Assembly: GCF_900112065.1 (NCBI RefSeq)
Contig: NZ_FOKE01000001.1
Location: 667,308-731,307 of the forward strand
DNA from: Cohnella sp. OV330
GTDB lineage: Bacteria; Bacillota; Bacilli; Paenibacillales; Paenibacillaceae
Reading direction: 5' to 3'
DNA: 64,000 nt
Position 1 is the first letter of the stretch, and each line of letters opens with the position of its first letter. Both the position numbers and the translations under genes were made by a program. This document shows positions 16,729-24,712 of this stretch, piece after piece. The notes under the pieces are model-generated. The model made no database searches, was not told the origin of the DNA, and was given only the letters and a program-made list of their open reading frames with translations.

Positions 16729-18349
16729 GCCGGCCGCTCCGGCTGTTGCGGTACTCCTGCGGCGTGCAGCCGTAAGCTCGTTTGAACAGCTTGGCGAAGT
16801 GGACGGGATCCTGGTAACCGACCATATAGCTGATCTGATAAACCTTGTACCTGAGATCGCCGAGCCGGTCCGCCGCGTTTTTCAGGCGCACGTCGGTCAG
16901 ATACTCCAGGAAGTTCATGTCGGTTTCTTTTTTGAACAGCTTGCTGAGCCATACCGGCGTCACGTGCACGCGGTCGGCGACCATTTGCAGCGTCAGGTTT
17001 TCCTGATACCGCTCATGGATGATGCGCTGGGCCTCGTCTACGATCTGGCTGCGCGATCCCGACTGCGACTTGATGCTCTCCGCCGCCTTCAGCAGCTGCT
17101 CCGTCGCCTGCTCCCTGAGCGACTCCAGCGTATCGAAGCGTTCGAGATGCTCCCAGAGCGCGATCGGATGCTTTTCCCAGGACGTTTCCTTCCAGCCCGC
17201 CGTCTTCTGCGCGGCCCGGAATACGTCGAGCAGCCACTCGAACGTGCGCTGCTGGAGGTCCTTCGGATGCTTGACCTCCCAGGACTTGGCCAGCCTCGGA
17301 AACCCGGCCATCGTCTCCCGGATCTCCCTGTCGGTACCGTACTTCAAGATCTCCACGATTTCCTTTGGATTGGCCAGCTGGTACTCGTGACGGTCGCCGA
17401 GGTCCTCTTCGGACGCCGCCTCCGCCTCGCTTCCCTGAAGCCGCCGGCTGACGAGCGACTCCATCGCGCTGCCGTACAGATGGGACAGCTGCTGATGGCC
17501 GCCTTTTCCGACGGCCTCGCCCATGTCCAGCCGGATATCCAGCGTATGCCCGATCCGTTCGCGGGCTTCCTCCAGCAAGTCCGCGCGGGGCTCCGCGATG
17601 TCCGCTTCAGACTGCTCGAGGATCGCGATCCAGTCGTCCTGCTCGGACCTGAATAGCACTTGGCGGCCGGGATGCCGCGCGGCGATCGCCTGCACGAGCA
17701 GCGCCCCGACGTCCGCGAGCAGCGCGTCCTTGTCCATGGCGGACGATTTGAGTGTAAGCGCCTTCAGGCTGTCAATTCCAAACACCGCGAACCGGAGCCG
17801 CCCGTCGAGCAGCCACGCGAGATCCAGCTGCCCCAGCTTGTGCTCGGTCCGCGCCGCGGGATCCTCCCGGTAGGAGCGGCCGATCAGCTGGCGCAGGAGC
17901 TCTTCCCTGATCTTGGGGACGGCCGACTCGTATCCCTGCCGGATGAGGCTGCGGCGCAGCTCGCTTTCGCTCTTCTCGCGCTGGCGCTGGAGCGCCACCG
18001 TAACCGCCTTGAACAAGTCGTTTTTGTCCAGCGGCTTGAGCAGGTAATCCGATACGCCGAGCTTGAAAGCTTCCTTGGCATAATGAAAATCGTCGAAGCC
18101 GCTGACGACGATCATGTCGCCTTCGTACTTCTCCTGCGCGAGCGTCTCGATCAGCTTCAAGCCGGACATGCGCGGCATGCGAATATCCGTAACGATCAAG
18201 TCCGGCCGGCGCGCGAGCGCCAGCTCCAGCGCCGTATCGCCGTCGTCGGCGTCCAGCACCTCGTCGACGCCCCACGCCGACCAGGGGATCTGTTTGACAA
18301 GACCGTTGCGAATTTCCCTTTCGTCGTCGACTATCAAGATCCGGACCAT
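16721..18349 (-). CDS. YesN-type response regulator with AraC DNA-binding domain
   Basis: A 542-residue regulator. The receiver domain starts MVRILIVDDE and carries the phospho-acceptor D55 in VTDIRMPRMSG; the C-terminal 100 residues hold two AraC helix-turn-helix motifs (LTLQMVADRVHVTPVWLSKLF and YKVYQISYMVGYQDPVHFAKLF). The middle about 300 residues are the variable YesN linker. The start at 18349 is chosen because GAGGAGG lies upstream; an earlier in-frame ATG at 18418 lacks one. Partner of the adjacent YesM kinase. Likely activates the polysaccharide operon upstream. Confidence 0.92.
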   Translation of the reverse strand: MVRILIVDDEREIRNGLVKQIPWSAWGVDEVLDADDGDTALELALARRPDLIVTDIRMPRMSGLKLIETLAQEKYEGDMIVVSGFDDFHYAKEAFKLGVSDYLLKPLDKNDLFKAVTVALQRQREKSESELRRSLIRQGYESAVPKIREELLRQLIGRSYREDPAARTEHKLGQLDLAWLLDGRLRFAVFGIDSLKALTLKSSAMDKDALLADVGALLVQAIAARHPGRQVLFRSEQDDWIAILEQSEADIAEPRADLLEEARERIGHTLDIRLDMGEAVGKGGHQQLSHLYGSAMESLVSRRLQGSEAEAASEEDLGDRHEYQLANPKEIVEILKYGTDREIRETMAGFPRLAKSWEVKHPKDLQQRTFEWLLDVFRAAQKTAGWKETSWEKHPIALWEHLERFDTLESLREQATEQLLKAAESIKSQSGSRSQIVDEAQRIIHERYQENLTLQMVADRVHVTPVWLSKLFKKETDMNFLEYLTDVRLKNAADRLGDLRYKVYQISYMVGYQDPVHFAKLFKRAYGCTPQEYRNSRSGRHD

Positions 18350-18656
18350 CGCGCCGCCTCCTCGGATTTTCACTGTCATCATGCGCATCCATAACGGGAA
18401 TGAGGCTATGATCTCCATTTTGCGCAGGGTCTCCCCGCTGCGCTATGGGCCATTCTAGATCAATGCAGGGCGTTTTTAGCTCTGTTGCGAGGCTGAGATG
18501 CCGATTCGTCTTCTGGCTCAATATTTCTCCTTCGATGGCACCCATTCCTTCCCAAAAAAGAGAAAAACACCGATTCCGATAAAATCCGCACGACGCGATG
18601 CGGACTCGTTCGGTATCGGTGCTCACGAAGGCAGCGCAGCTAGAGCAGCGTGTCTG
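18350..18656. other. Gap between glycosidase operon and regulator pair
   Basis: About 300 bases without a gene. It contains the strong terminator described next and the leader of the response-regulator gene. No convincing promoter boxes were found in it by eye. Confidence 0.5.
18555..18621 (-). terminator. Terminator of the polysaccharide operon
   Basis: CACCGAT at 18568-18574 pairs with ATCGGTG at 18615-18621, with further CCGA/TCGG pairing and an inner TCCGCA/TGCGGA stem, making a long two-step hairpin. On the minus strand the arm is followed by TTTTTCTCTTTTTT, an excellent terminator tail. Confidence 0.85.
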
Positions 18657-19139
18657 TCAGATAAACAGAGGAGGGACGTTTTCGGTCAGCTCCAGCACCC
18701 CTACGATCTCCTCGTCGGAATTGCGGACCGGAAAGTAGACCGTCTCTCCGGTCCCCCGGTCCCGGCGCGTAGGCCGCCCGGAAAACGCGCGCAAAATATC
18801 CGGCCAAAGCGTCATAATGTCGGCGCCTTCGGACGGCAGCGCGCCGCCGGCGACCATAACCTCGCCGAGCGCGGGGTTCTCGGGCCGCCGGATCCATAGC
18901 GCCGCATAGGGACGGCGGAGCGGATCGATCCGCTCCGTCAGCAGGAGCACCCGCTTCAGGGCGTTGAAGTGATCTTCCACGAAGTCGATCTCGTCGCCCA
19001 GCGCGAATTGGCTGTCCGTGCCGGCGACCTTCAGCGGATATTCGCGCCGCTCGGGCGGCATGACGTCTTCTAGGAAGTCGCCCGGCAGAAACAACGCGCC
19101 CAGCCTTGCGATTTCCATCAAGCTGTACGTTTTCGGCAT
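18657..19139 (-). CDS. Hypothetical protein, possibly PAS-like
   Basis: A 160-residue soluble protein of unknown function, last gene of the glycosidase operon, 16 bases after the DUF4091 gene and with a strong AAGGAGG site. The C-terminal stretch VYFPVRNSDEEIVGVLELTE has the look of the last strands of a PAS or GAF domain, and LGDEIDFVEDHFNALKRV could be the helix before the sheet. No catalytic motif is visible. It may be a small ligand sensor for the locus, but that is inference. No family was recognised with confidence. Confidence 0.7.
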   Translation of the reverse strand: MPKTYSLMEIARLGALFLPGDFLEDVMPPERREYPLKVAGTDSQFALGDEIDFVEDHFNALKRVLLLTERIDPLRRPYAALWIRRPENPALGEVMVAGGALPSEGADIMTLWPDILRAFSGRPTRRDRGTGETVYFPVRNSDEEIVGVLELTENVPPLFI

Positions 19140-19155
19140 CGCGATTTTCGCCTCC

Positions 19156-20943
19156 TTATCCCAGAATCGCCCACAAGCTTTGTTTCAGATCGTTAAACGT
19201 TTCCGATGGCCGGCCCTCGTGCAGCGACGCCTGGGGCGCCTCGCTGAACATGGCGTTTTCCCACTCGTAGGGCGGCCTGTCGAGAAAATTCGGCTTGCCG
19301 GGCCACCAAGCTCCCGGCGCCAGGCCGAACGAATCGACGATCGCCTCGGCCATCCGCGCCCTGCCGAGCCCGGCAGGTTGCTCGCCGATCCACTGCTCCA
19401 TGCAGTCCGCGACCTGCATCGCGCCCCGAAGCGCCTTGAGCCGGATCGACGGGATCGGTCCCTCGAGGCCGAACAGTTCGTCTCCAGGGTAGAACATCGT
19501 CTCGCTGCCTTCCGCATCGGGGGTCACTTGCCAACCGTCCCCCCACTTCGTGTTTTCCCAATACACGAATCCATCCACGCCTCGCGCCACGGCGGCCAGC
19601 GGCGAGATCGCGGTGGCGAGCAGGGGCCGGGAGATGCGCTCCGCCCCGCCGTAGGTCCATATCTCGCAGCCGGCATCGCGCAGCACGTCCAGACTCTCCG
19701 GAAACCAGGAAAACATCTGGTGATTGACGACCCACAGCTTGATGAGATCCGCGTACTTCCCGAAGTGCAGCCCATAGCTCCAGCTGGCATCGGTACGGAA
19801 GATGAACTTCGCGCCGCTCTCCTTCTCCAGCACGTCCTTCGCCAGATCGTAATAAATGTCGTTAACCTTCTCGTCCCAGACGAACCGCGTCTCGTCTCCG
19901 TCGTAAGGGAACAGCTTATACCGCTTTTTGTGGTTCAGGAAAAGCTCGAACTTCGTCCGCAGCCAACCGCGCTCGGTGAAGTGACGGTGGAATTCCTCCA
20001 TGATCCCGGCGAATTCCGTGCGATAGCCCTTCGTCCCGAACTTCGCGTAGTCGGCCGGCCAGTGGAAGTTGAACGGCAAATACATATACGGAATCGGGAT
20101 CGCGCCGCGCTTCGTGCCTTCGAATGCCGAGCCGTCCAGATAAGGACCGAAGTGCTCGTCGAACGTCGACCAGTCCTTGACGCGCATCTCCTTGCCTCGG
20201 CCCTCGATCTCGGGAATAAATGCGGCGGGGATGCGACCCGAATGCTCGTATGGCAAATAATGCAGCAGGCAGCGGTGCTCGTGGGCCATGCGGAAAAACG
20301 CCTGCTCCGTCCTGAAATACGTGCCGTCCTCGTAGCGGTCCGGATTGCGCCTCAGGCTGCCGATACGGCGCGACAGGTTGTCGGCGTAGCTGTTCAGGTC
20401 GGCGATCACCAGCGATTCGTCCGGCACGGCCGTTTGAAGAACGCGCAGCCGAATCTCGTGCGTATCGATCCCGCTGCCCGTCGTCACGCGGATCGCGCCG
20501 CGGTAATCCCCCGCCCGGACGCCGGCAGGGACGAACAGGTCCACCCAGACGGCCGCGTAGGCTTGGCCCTCGACTTCGTTCGCGGCCGAGATCGCGGACA
20601 AGGTGCGGGGCCCCGCGTCTCCGCCGTCCAGCGGCACCAAAGCGTCGGGGTAATACCGACCTTTCACGCGATGATACCACTGCGCGAAAAAGACGAATTC
20701 GCCGGCGCCGATCTCGTCGTGCTCGCCCCGAAGGGGATCGGCCTCGAAGCGGATCGCGGACGGACCCGCGCCATCGAGCCTGACGATCAACTGAAAAGAT
20801 AAGTACGCGTTGCGCGGAGAAGCCGGATTCGACGAAACCTCGGCCAGCTCGGCCAGCGACCCGGTGCGGGCCTGCTCCTCGAGCACCTCCCCGGTCTGCG
20901 GACAGACGCGGACCATATCGTGAATCAGATAGCTGCTGCTCAT
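19156..20943 (-). CDS. DUF4091 glycoside-hydrolase-like protein
   Basis: A 595-residue protein with an N-terminal beta-sandwich (to about residue 180, ending in VFVPAGVRAGDYRG and IRLRVLQ) and a TIM-barrel-like domain with many aromatic residues (IPYMYLPFNFHWPADYAKFG, RTDASWSYGLHFGKYADLIKLWVVN, VDGFVYWENTKWGDGW), the layout of DUF4091 proteins. These lie in polysaccharide loci and are probable glycosidases without a settled activity. No signal peptide, so it acts on imported fragments. Its ATG overlaps the beta-mannosidase stop by four bases, so the two proteins are probably made in similar amounts. Confidence 0.82.
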   Translation of the reverse strand: MSSSYLIHDMVRVCPQTGEVLEEQARTGSLAELAEVSSNPASPRNAYLSFQLIVRLDGAGPSAIRFEADPLRGEHDEIGAGEFVFFAQWYHRVKGRYYPDALVPLDGGDAGPRTLSAISAANEVEGQAYAAVWVDLFVPAGVRAGDYRGAIRVTTGSGIDTHEIRLRVLQTAVPDESLVIADLNSYADNLSRRIGSLRRNPDRYEDGTYFRTEQAFFRMAHEHRCLLHYLPYEHSGRIPAAFIPEIEGRGKEMRVKDWSTFDEHFGPYLDGSAFEGTKRGAIPIPYMYLPFNFHWPADYAKFGTKGYRTEFAGIMEEFHRHFTERGWLRTKFELFLNHKKRYKLFPYDGDETRFVWDEKVNDIYYDLAKDVLEKESGAKFIFRTDASWSYGLHFGKYADLIKLWVVNHQMFSWFPESLDVLRDAGCEIWTYGGAERISRPLLATAISPLAAVARGVDGFVYWENTKWGDGWQVTPDAEGSETMFYPGDELFGLEGPIPSIRLKALRGAMQVADCMEQWIGEQPAGLGRARMAEAIVDSFGLAPGAWWPGKPNFLDRPPYEWENAMFSEAPQASLHEGRPSETFNDLKQSLWAILG

Positions 20944-23501
20944 GCCCTAACCTCCTGTCGCTGCGTTTGTTTGGCGTTGAGCGCCGAGACGGCGATGTCC
21001 GAAGCGGAGATGCGGGTCCCCTTGCGATTCGTCGCCAGCACCGTCCTGCGCTCGCCCGGCAGCAGGTTGAAGTAGTTGTCCGAGAACATCGCGTGATCGA
21101 TCGGGCACTCCAGCTTGACGAACCGGGCGAACGTATCGGTCTGAATCGTGACGCGCACGCCTTCCGGTCCTTCTTCCTTGGTCACCTGCAGCCGGCAGGG
21201 ACTGAACCGCAGATCCTTTTGCTCGGCGAAAAAGAAATGATTGTCGTAAACGTCCTCCCGCGCGCTGCGCGCGAACATGAACCGGGACCGCTTGTCGATG
21301 ACGCCAAGGCGCCACTCGATCTCGGCGGGCGCATACTCGACGATCTTCATGGACGCATTGGCCGCGACGCGAACCTCGAACGACTGCTCGTAGATCGACT
21401 GGCCGAAGCAGCTGCGCACGCCGACCGCGATCGTATCGTCGAATGTCTCGTCGCTGTCGTTGGTCATCCAGACGGAGATCCGTCCTTCGTTCTCCTTGAA
21501 CGACAGCAGCAGCGGATGATAGAAGCGGCGGGCATAGTAGTATGAGGCCTTCGGGAACAAGTAATAGTCGATCAGGCTCCAGCTGATGCCCGGCCAGCAG
21601 TCGTTGAGCTGCCAGATCAGGGAGCCCCCGTTCTCGGGCATGCGCCTGCGGAAGTGCTCGACGCCGAACTTGAGCCCCTCCGCCTGGCACAGCATCGAGA
21701 AGTCGATGTACTCGTCCAGATCGCGCGGCAGTCCCGAGTAACCCGCCATCGTGATGGTCGCCTTTTCAGGCTCGTAGTCCTTGTTGCGATAATCCACCTC
21801 GAAGCTGCCGTAGTAGAGCTCTTCCTCCGGAATGGTGCGCCGCAGCGTCTCCTTCACCGTGCTGCCGTGAATGCCGAACTCGCTGCTGAACTTGGAGGTG
21901 TCCTCCGCGAATCGCCGGTAGGAGATGCCGTACGGCGAGACGTCCATCTTGGAGGCTTCGCCGTAATGGCGCGGATAAACGTCGCCCGCCCACACGGCCC
22001 AGTTGTGCGTATCTCCTTCGTCGAAGCTGTTCGGATCGTTGCCGCCCCAAGGCGAGCTGGGCCAATAGAGACGCGTCGGGTCGAGCTGCTCCAGCAGCTC
22101 GGGCATCAGCTCGTGGAAAATTTTCGCGCCATAGAATCGCGTGTCGCTGCGGTAATGCATCTTTTCGCTATGGATGGCCTGGCTCTCGTTGTTGCCCGCC
22201 CAGATCGCGATGCACGGATAGCTGCGCAGCGCCTTCACGTTGGCCACGATCTCCGCCCGTACGCTGGCCATGAACGCCTCGTCGTAATCGGGCACCTCGC
22301 TGCAGGAGAACATGAAGTCCTGCCATACCAGCAGGCCTTGACGGGAGCAGGCCCGGTAGAACGCCGCCTTTTCATAGACGCCGCCGCCCCAGACGCGCAG
22401 CATGTTCATGTTCGCTTCGCGGGACAGCGTCACGAGGTCCTCGTACCGCTCGTCCGGAATCGCGCCGATGAAGTTGTGGGCGGGAATCCAGTTCGCGCCC
22501 TTGGCGTAGATCGGTCTCCCGTTGAGTACGAACTGGAAGCGGGGGCTGCCGCTCTCCGATTGAAGACGGACCTCGATCGTGCGAATGCCGACCTCCTCGG
22601 ACAACGTATCGACGAGCTCGCCGTCCGCCAGCAGATTCACGGTCAGGTCGTACAGGAAGGGCTCGCCGTGATCGAACGTCCACCAGAGCGAAGGCTGCTC
22701 CACCGCGAACCGTACGCTGATCTTGCCGTCCGTCGCATCCGTCTCGTACCTAACTTCGCCGTCGCGTCCGCGCAGGATCGTCTCGGCCGTCAGTCGCGCG
22801 TCTGCGCCGCGATGCCTGACTTCGGCCTCGACCTCGACCTCCGCGCGGTCCGGACCGATCGACAGCGTCTTGAAGTTCAGGTGCGCGAGCCGCGCCGCAT
22901 GGACAACCTTCAGGCGGGCTTCCTTCCAAATGCCGGCGGTCACGATGCGGGGGCTCCAGTCCCACGAGAAATTGCATGCGCACTTGCGCAGCCAGATCCG
23001 TTCGTAATTGACCTTGGACCAGAAGCGGGAGACGTCCTGCTTCGCCGCGTATTCGACGACCGGATCGAAGCGGACGACGAGCACGTTGCCCGTTTCCTTC
23101 AGCTTGCCGGCGAGCTCCGCCTCGACGGGCAGGAACATATTGTCGGAGAGGGCGACCGATTCGCCGTTCACGAATACCTCCGCGAGCGTGTCAAGGCCGT
23201 CAAGCTCCAGCATCAGGCTGGCCGTATCCGCAGCGTTCGGACGGTCGAATACCGTGCGGTACACCCACGTTTTTCGCTCGATCCAGAGGCAAGCCTGGTC
23301 GTTGGTCGAATAGAACGGGTCCTCGATGCGCCCGTGCGCCAGGAGCGTCGAATGCACGTCCCCCGGCACCGCCGCAGCCAGCCACTCCCCATCGTCGAAG
23401 CTCGTAGCGTGCACGGCTTCCGGAATGTTCTCCCTGTCGTCGAAGCCTTGTATTTTCCAACCGCGGTCCAGCTCTACAGCGTTCGTCTTGATCGGTATCA
23501 T
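20940..23501 (-). CDS. GH2 family beta-mannosidase
   Basis: An 853-residue cytoplasmic glycosidase of family GH2, beta-mannosidase subgroup. The N-terminal sugar-binding sandwich has VPGDVHSTLL, the immunoglobulin-like domain follows, and the TIM barrel carries NMLRVWGGGVYE, the acid/base E439 in IAIWAGNNES and the likely nucleophile E541 in SSEFGIHG. WQLNDCWPGISWSLIDY follows in the usual place. It removes beta-linked mannose from oligosaccharides, such as those from mannan or N-glycans. No signal peptide. In the operon it is between the GH105-type gene and the DUF4091 gene. Confidence 0.92.
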   Translation of the reverse strand: MIPIKTNAVELDRGWKIQGFDDRENIPEAVHATSFDDGEWLAAAVPGDVHSTLLAHGRIEDPFYSTNDQACLWIERKTWVYRTVFDRPNAADTASLMLELDGLDTLAEVFVNGESVALSDNMFLPVEAELAGKLKETGNVLVVRFDPVVEYAAKQDVSRFWSKVNYERIWLRKCACNFSWDWSPRIVTAGIWKEARLKVVHAARLAHLNFKTLSIGPDRAEVEVEAEVRHRGADARLTAETILRGRDGEVRYETDATDGKISVRFAVEQPSLWWTFDHGEPFLYDLTVNLLADGELVDTLSEEVGIRTIEVRLQSESGSPRFQFVLNGRPIYAKGANWIPAHNFIGAIPDERYEDLVTLSREANMNMLRVWGGGVYEKAAFYRACSRQGLLVWQDFMFSCSEVPDYDEAFMASVRAEIVANVKALRSYPCIAIWAGNNESQAIHSEKMHYRSDTRFYGAKIFHELMPELLEQLDPTRLYWPSSPWGGNDPNSFDEGDTHNWAVWAGDVYPRHYGEASKMDVSPYGISYRRFAEDTSKFSSEFGIHGSTVKETLRRTIPEEELYYGSFEVDYRNKDYEPEKATITMAGYSGLPRDLDEYIDFSMLCQAEGLKFGVEHFRRRMPENGGSLIWQLNDCWPGISWSLIDYYLFPKASYYYARRFYHPLLLSFKENEGRISVWMTNDSDETFDDTIAVGVRSCFGQSIYEQSFEVRVAANASMKIVEYAPAEIEWRLGVIDKRSRFMFARSAREDVYDNHFFFAEQKDLRFSPCRLQVTKEEGPEGVRVTIQTDTFARFVKLECPIDHAMFSDNYFNLLPGERRTVLATNRKGTRISASDIAVSALNAKQTQRQEVRA

Positions 23502-23604
23502 CGTCCATTCCTTCCCGGCCTTCGCCTCGAACCGCCTTGTGTTATGCAGCTATCTATCATGTTAGAGAGGACGCCGTTCTTTATAAACGAGACATTGCTG
23601 GCTT

Positions 23605-24678
23605 TTACTGAGAAGCTTTTGTCCGCTGAGAGCGTATCCATTCGCCGACGGCCAGCAGCCCTAGCCCTTGCGTGAACGGGGTGACTTGAAGCGGAACGGT
23701 CTGATAGCCTTCCAGATCGGCTTGAACGGCCGTCCCCGAGGATCCGCCTTGGACATTCCCTTCGCTATCGATGTTCGCCATAACGGCCGTCATCGCCCGA
23801 TCCGCCGCCGGCTTGAATTTCTCGTCCACGAGACGAAGACGGATGCCTTTCAATATGCCGTAGGCGACGCCTGCCGTGACCGAGGTCTCCAGATAACTGT
23901 CCGGCCGATCCAGCACGGTGCGCCACAAGCCCGATTCATCCTGCAGCCGCGCGAGCGCGTCGAGCTGCTCGTTCAACATCCCTACGGCCAGCCTCTTCTC
24001 CTGCGTGTCCTCCGGCTCGTACTGCAAGATATCGACCGCGCTGGCCGTGACCCAGGCGTTGCCTCTGCCCCACAAAAATCCGAGGGGCTTGGACGCGACA
24101 TCGTCCCATCCATGAAAATACAGCTTGCTCGACTCGTCTTTTAATTTGGTCATGTGGAGGACGAGCTGCTTCACCGCTTCGCGTACGTAGCTTTTCTCGC
24201 CAAGCTCGGCGCCTCGTCTGGCCAGATAGATGACGCTCACGAATAAGGTGTCCGCCCATATCTCAGCAGCAGCGCCTCCGTTGCTCATGAAGTGCGGGAT
24301 CGCGCCGCTAGGCGTTCTTTTTTGTTCCCGCATGAGGTAACGGTCGTACCGGTCGCAAATTTTCTCGTATTCGGGGTCGTTCTTGCGTTCGCGCAGCGAT
24401 AGCACCGCATTCAGCGGCATCGTCGAATTGACGCAGACGTTATTCATCCCGCTGTCGATCTTGGCGTCGATCCATTGCCGCATTTCTTCGTACCAGCCGG
24501 CATGAGGGGCGATGTCGTGCGCCTCCGCGATGCCGTAGAAGGCGACGCCGATGCTCCAATCCCATCGCGCCCAACGCCACTCGATATCATCGTGCTCGTC
24601 CTGGCCGAATTTCCGGCTCAGCGACAACGTTTGTCGTACGATTCGGTTCAGATGTTCGACCGCCGTTGAAGTTTCCAA
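23605..24678 (-). CDS. GH88/GH105 family unsaturated glycuronyl hydrolase
   Basis: About 357 residues with the (alpha/alpha)6-barrel pattern of YteR/YesR-type enzymes: WSIGVAFYGIAEAH near the start, FMSNGGAAAEIWADTLFVSVIYLAR with the catalytic aspartate region, FLWGRGNAWVTASAVDILQY, SGLWRTVLDRPDSYLETSVTAGVAYGILKGIR and QVTPFTQGLGLLAVGEW. These enzymes release unsaturated uronic acid from products of rhamnogalacturonan or glycosaminoglycan lyases. The start is taken as TTG at 24676-24678 with GGGGAG six bases upstream; an ATG at 24777 would overlap the rhamnosidase gene by 65 bases and adds a basic, non-conserved stretch. Confidence 0.87.
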   Translation of the reverse strand: METSTAVEHLNRIVRQTLSLSRKFGQDEHDDIEWRWARWDWSIGVAFYGIAEAHDIAPHAGWYEEMRQWIDAKIDSGMNNVCVNSTMPLNAVLSLRERKNDPEYEKICDRYDRYLMREQKRTPSGAIPHFMSNGGAAAEIWADTLFVSVIYLARRGAELGEKSYVREAVKQLVLHMTKLKDESSKLYFHGWDDVASKPLGFLWGRGNAWVTASAVDILQYEPEDTQEKRLAVGMLNEQLDALARLQDESGLWRTVLDRPDSYLETSVTAGVAYGILKGIRLRLVDEKFKPAADRAMTAVMANIDSEGNVQGGSSGTAVQADLEGYQTVPLQVTPFTQGLGLLAVGEWIRSQRTKASQ

Positions 24679-24712
24679 GTCATGCTCCCCTTCCCGCGAC
24701 TCGCTACAGCTT

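Noticed and set aside
21654..23675. A 673-codon open frame on the plus strand
   Set aside because: Fully opposite the GH2 beta-mannosidase gene; composition typical of an antisense shadow.
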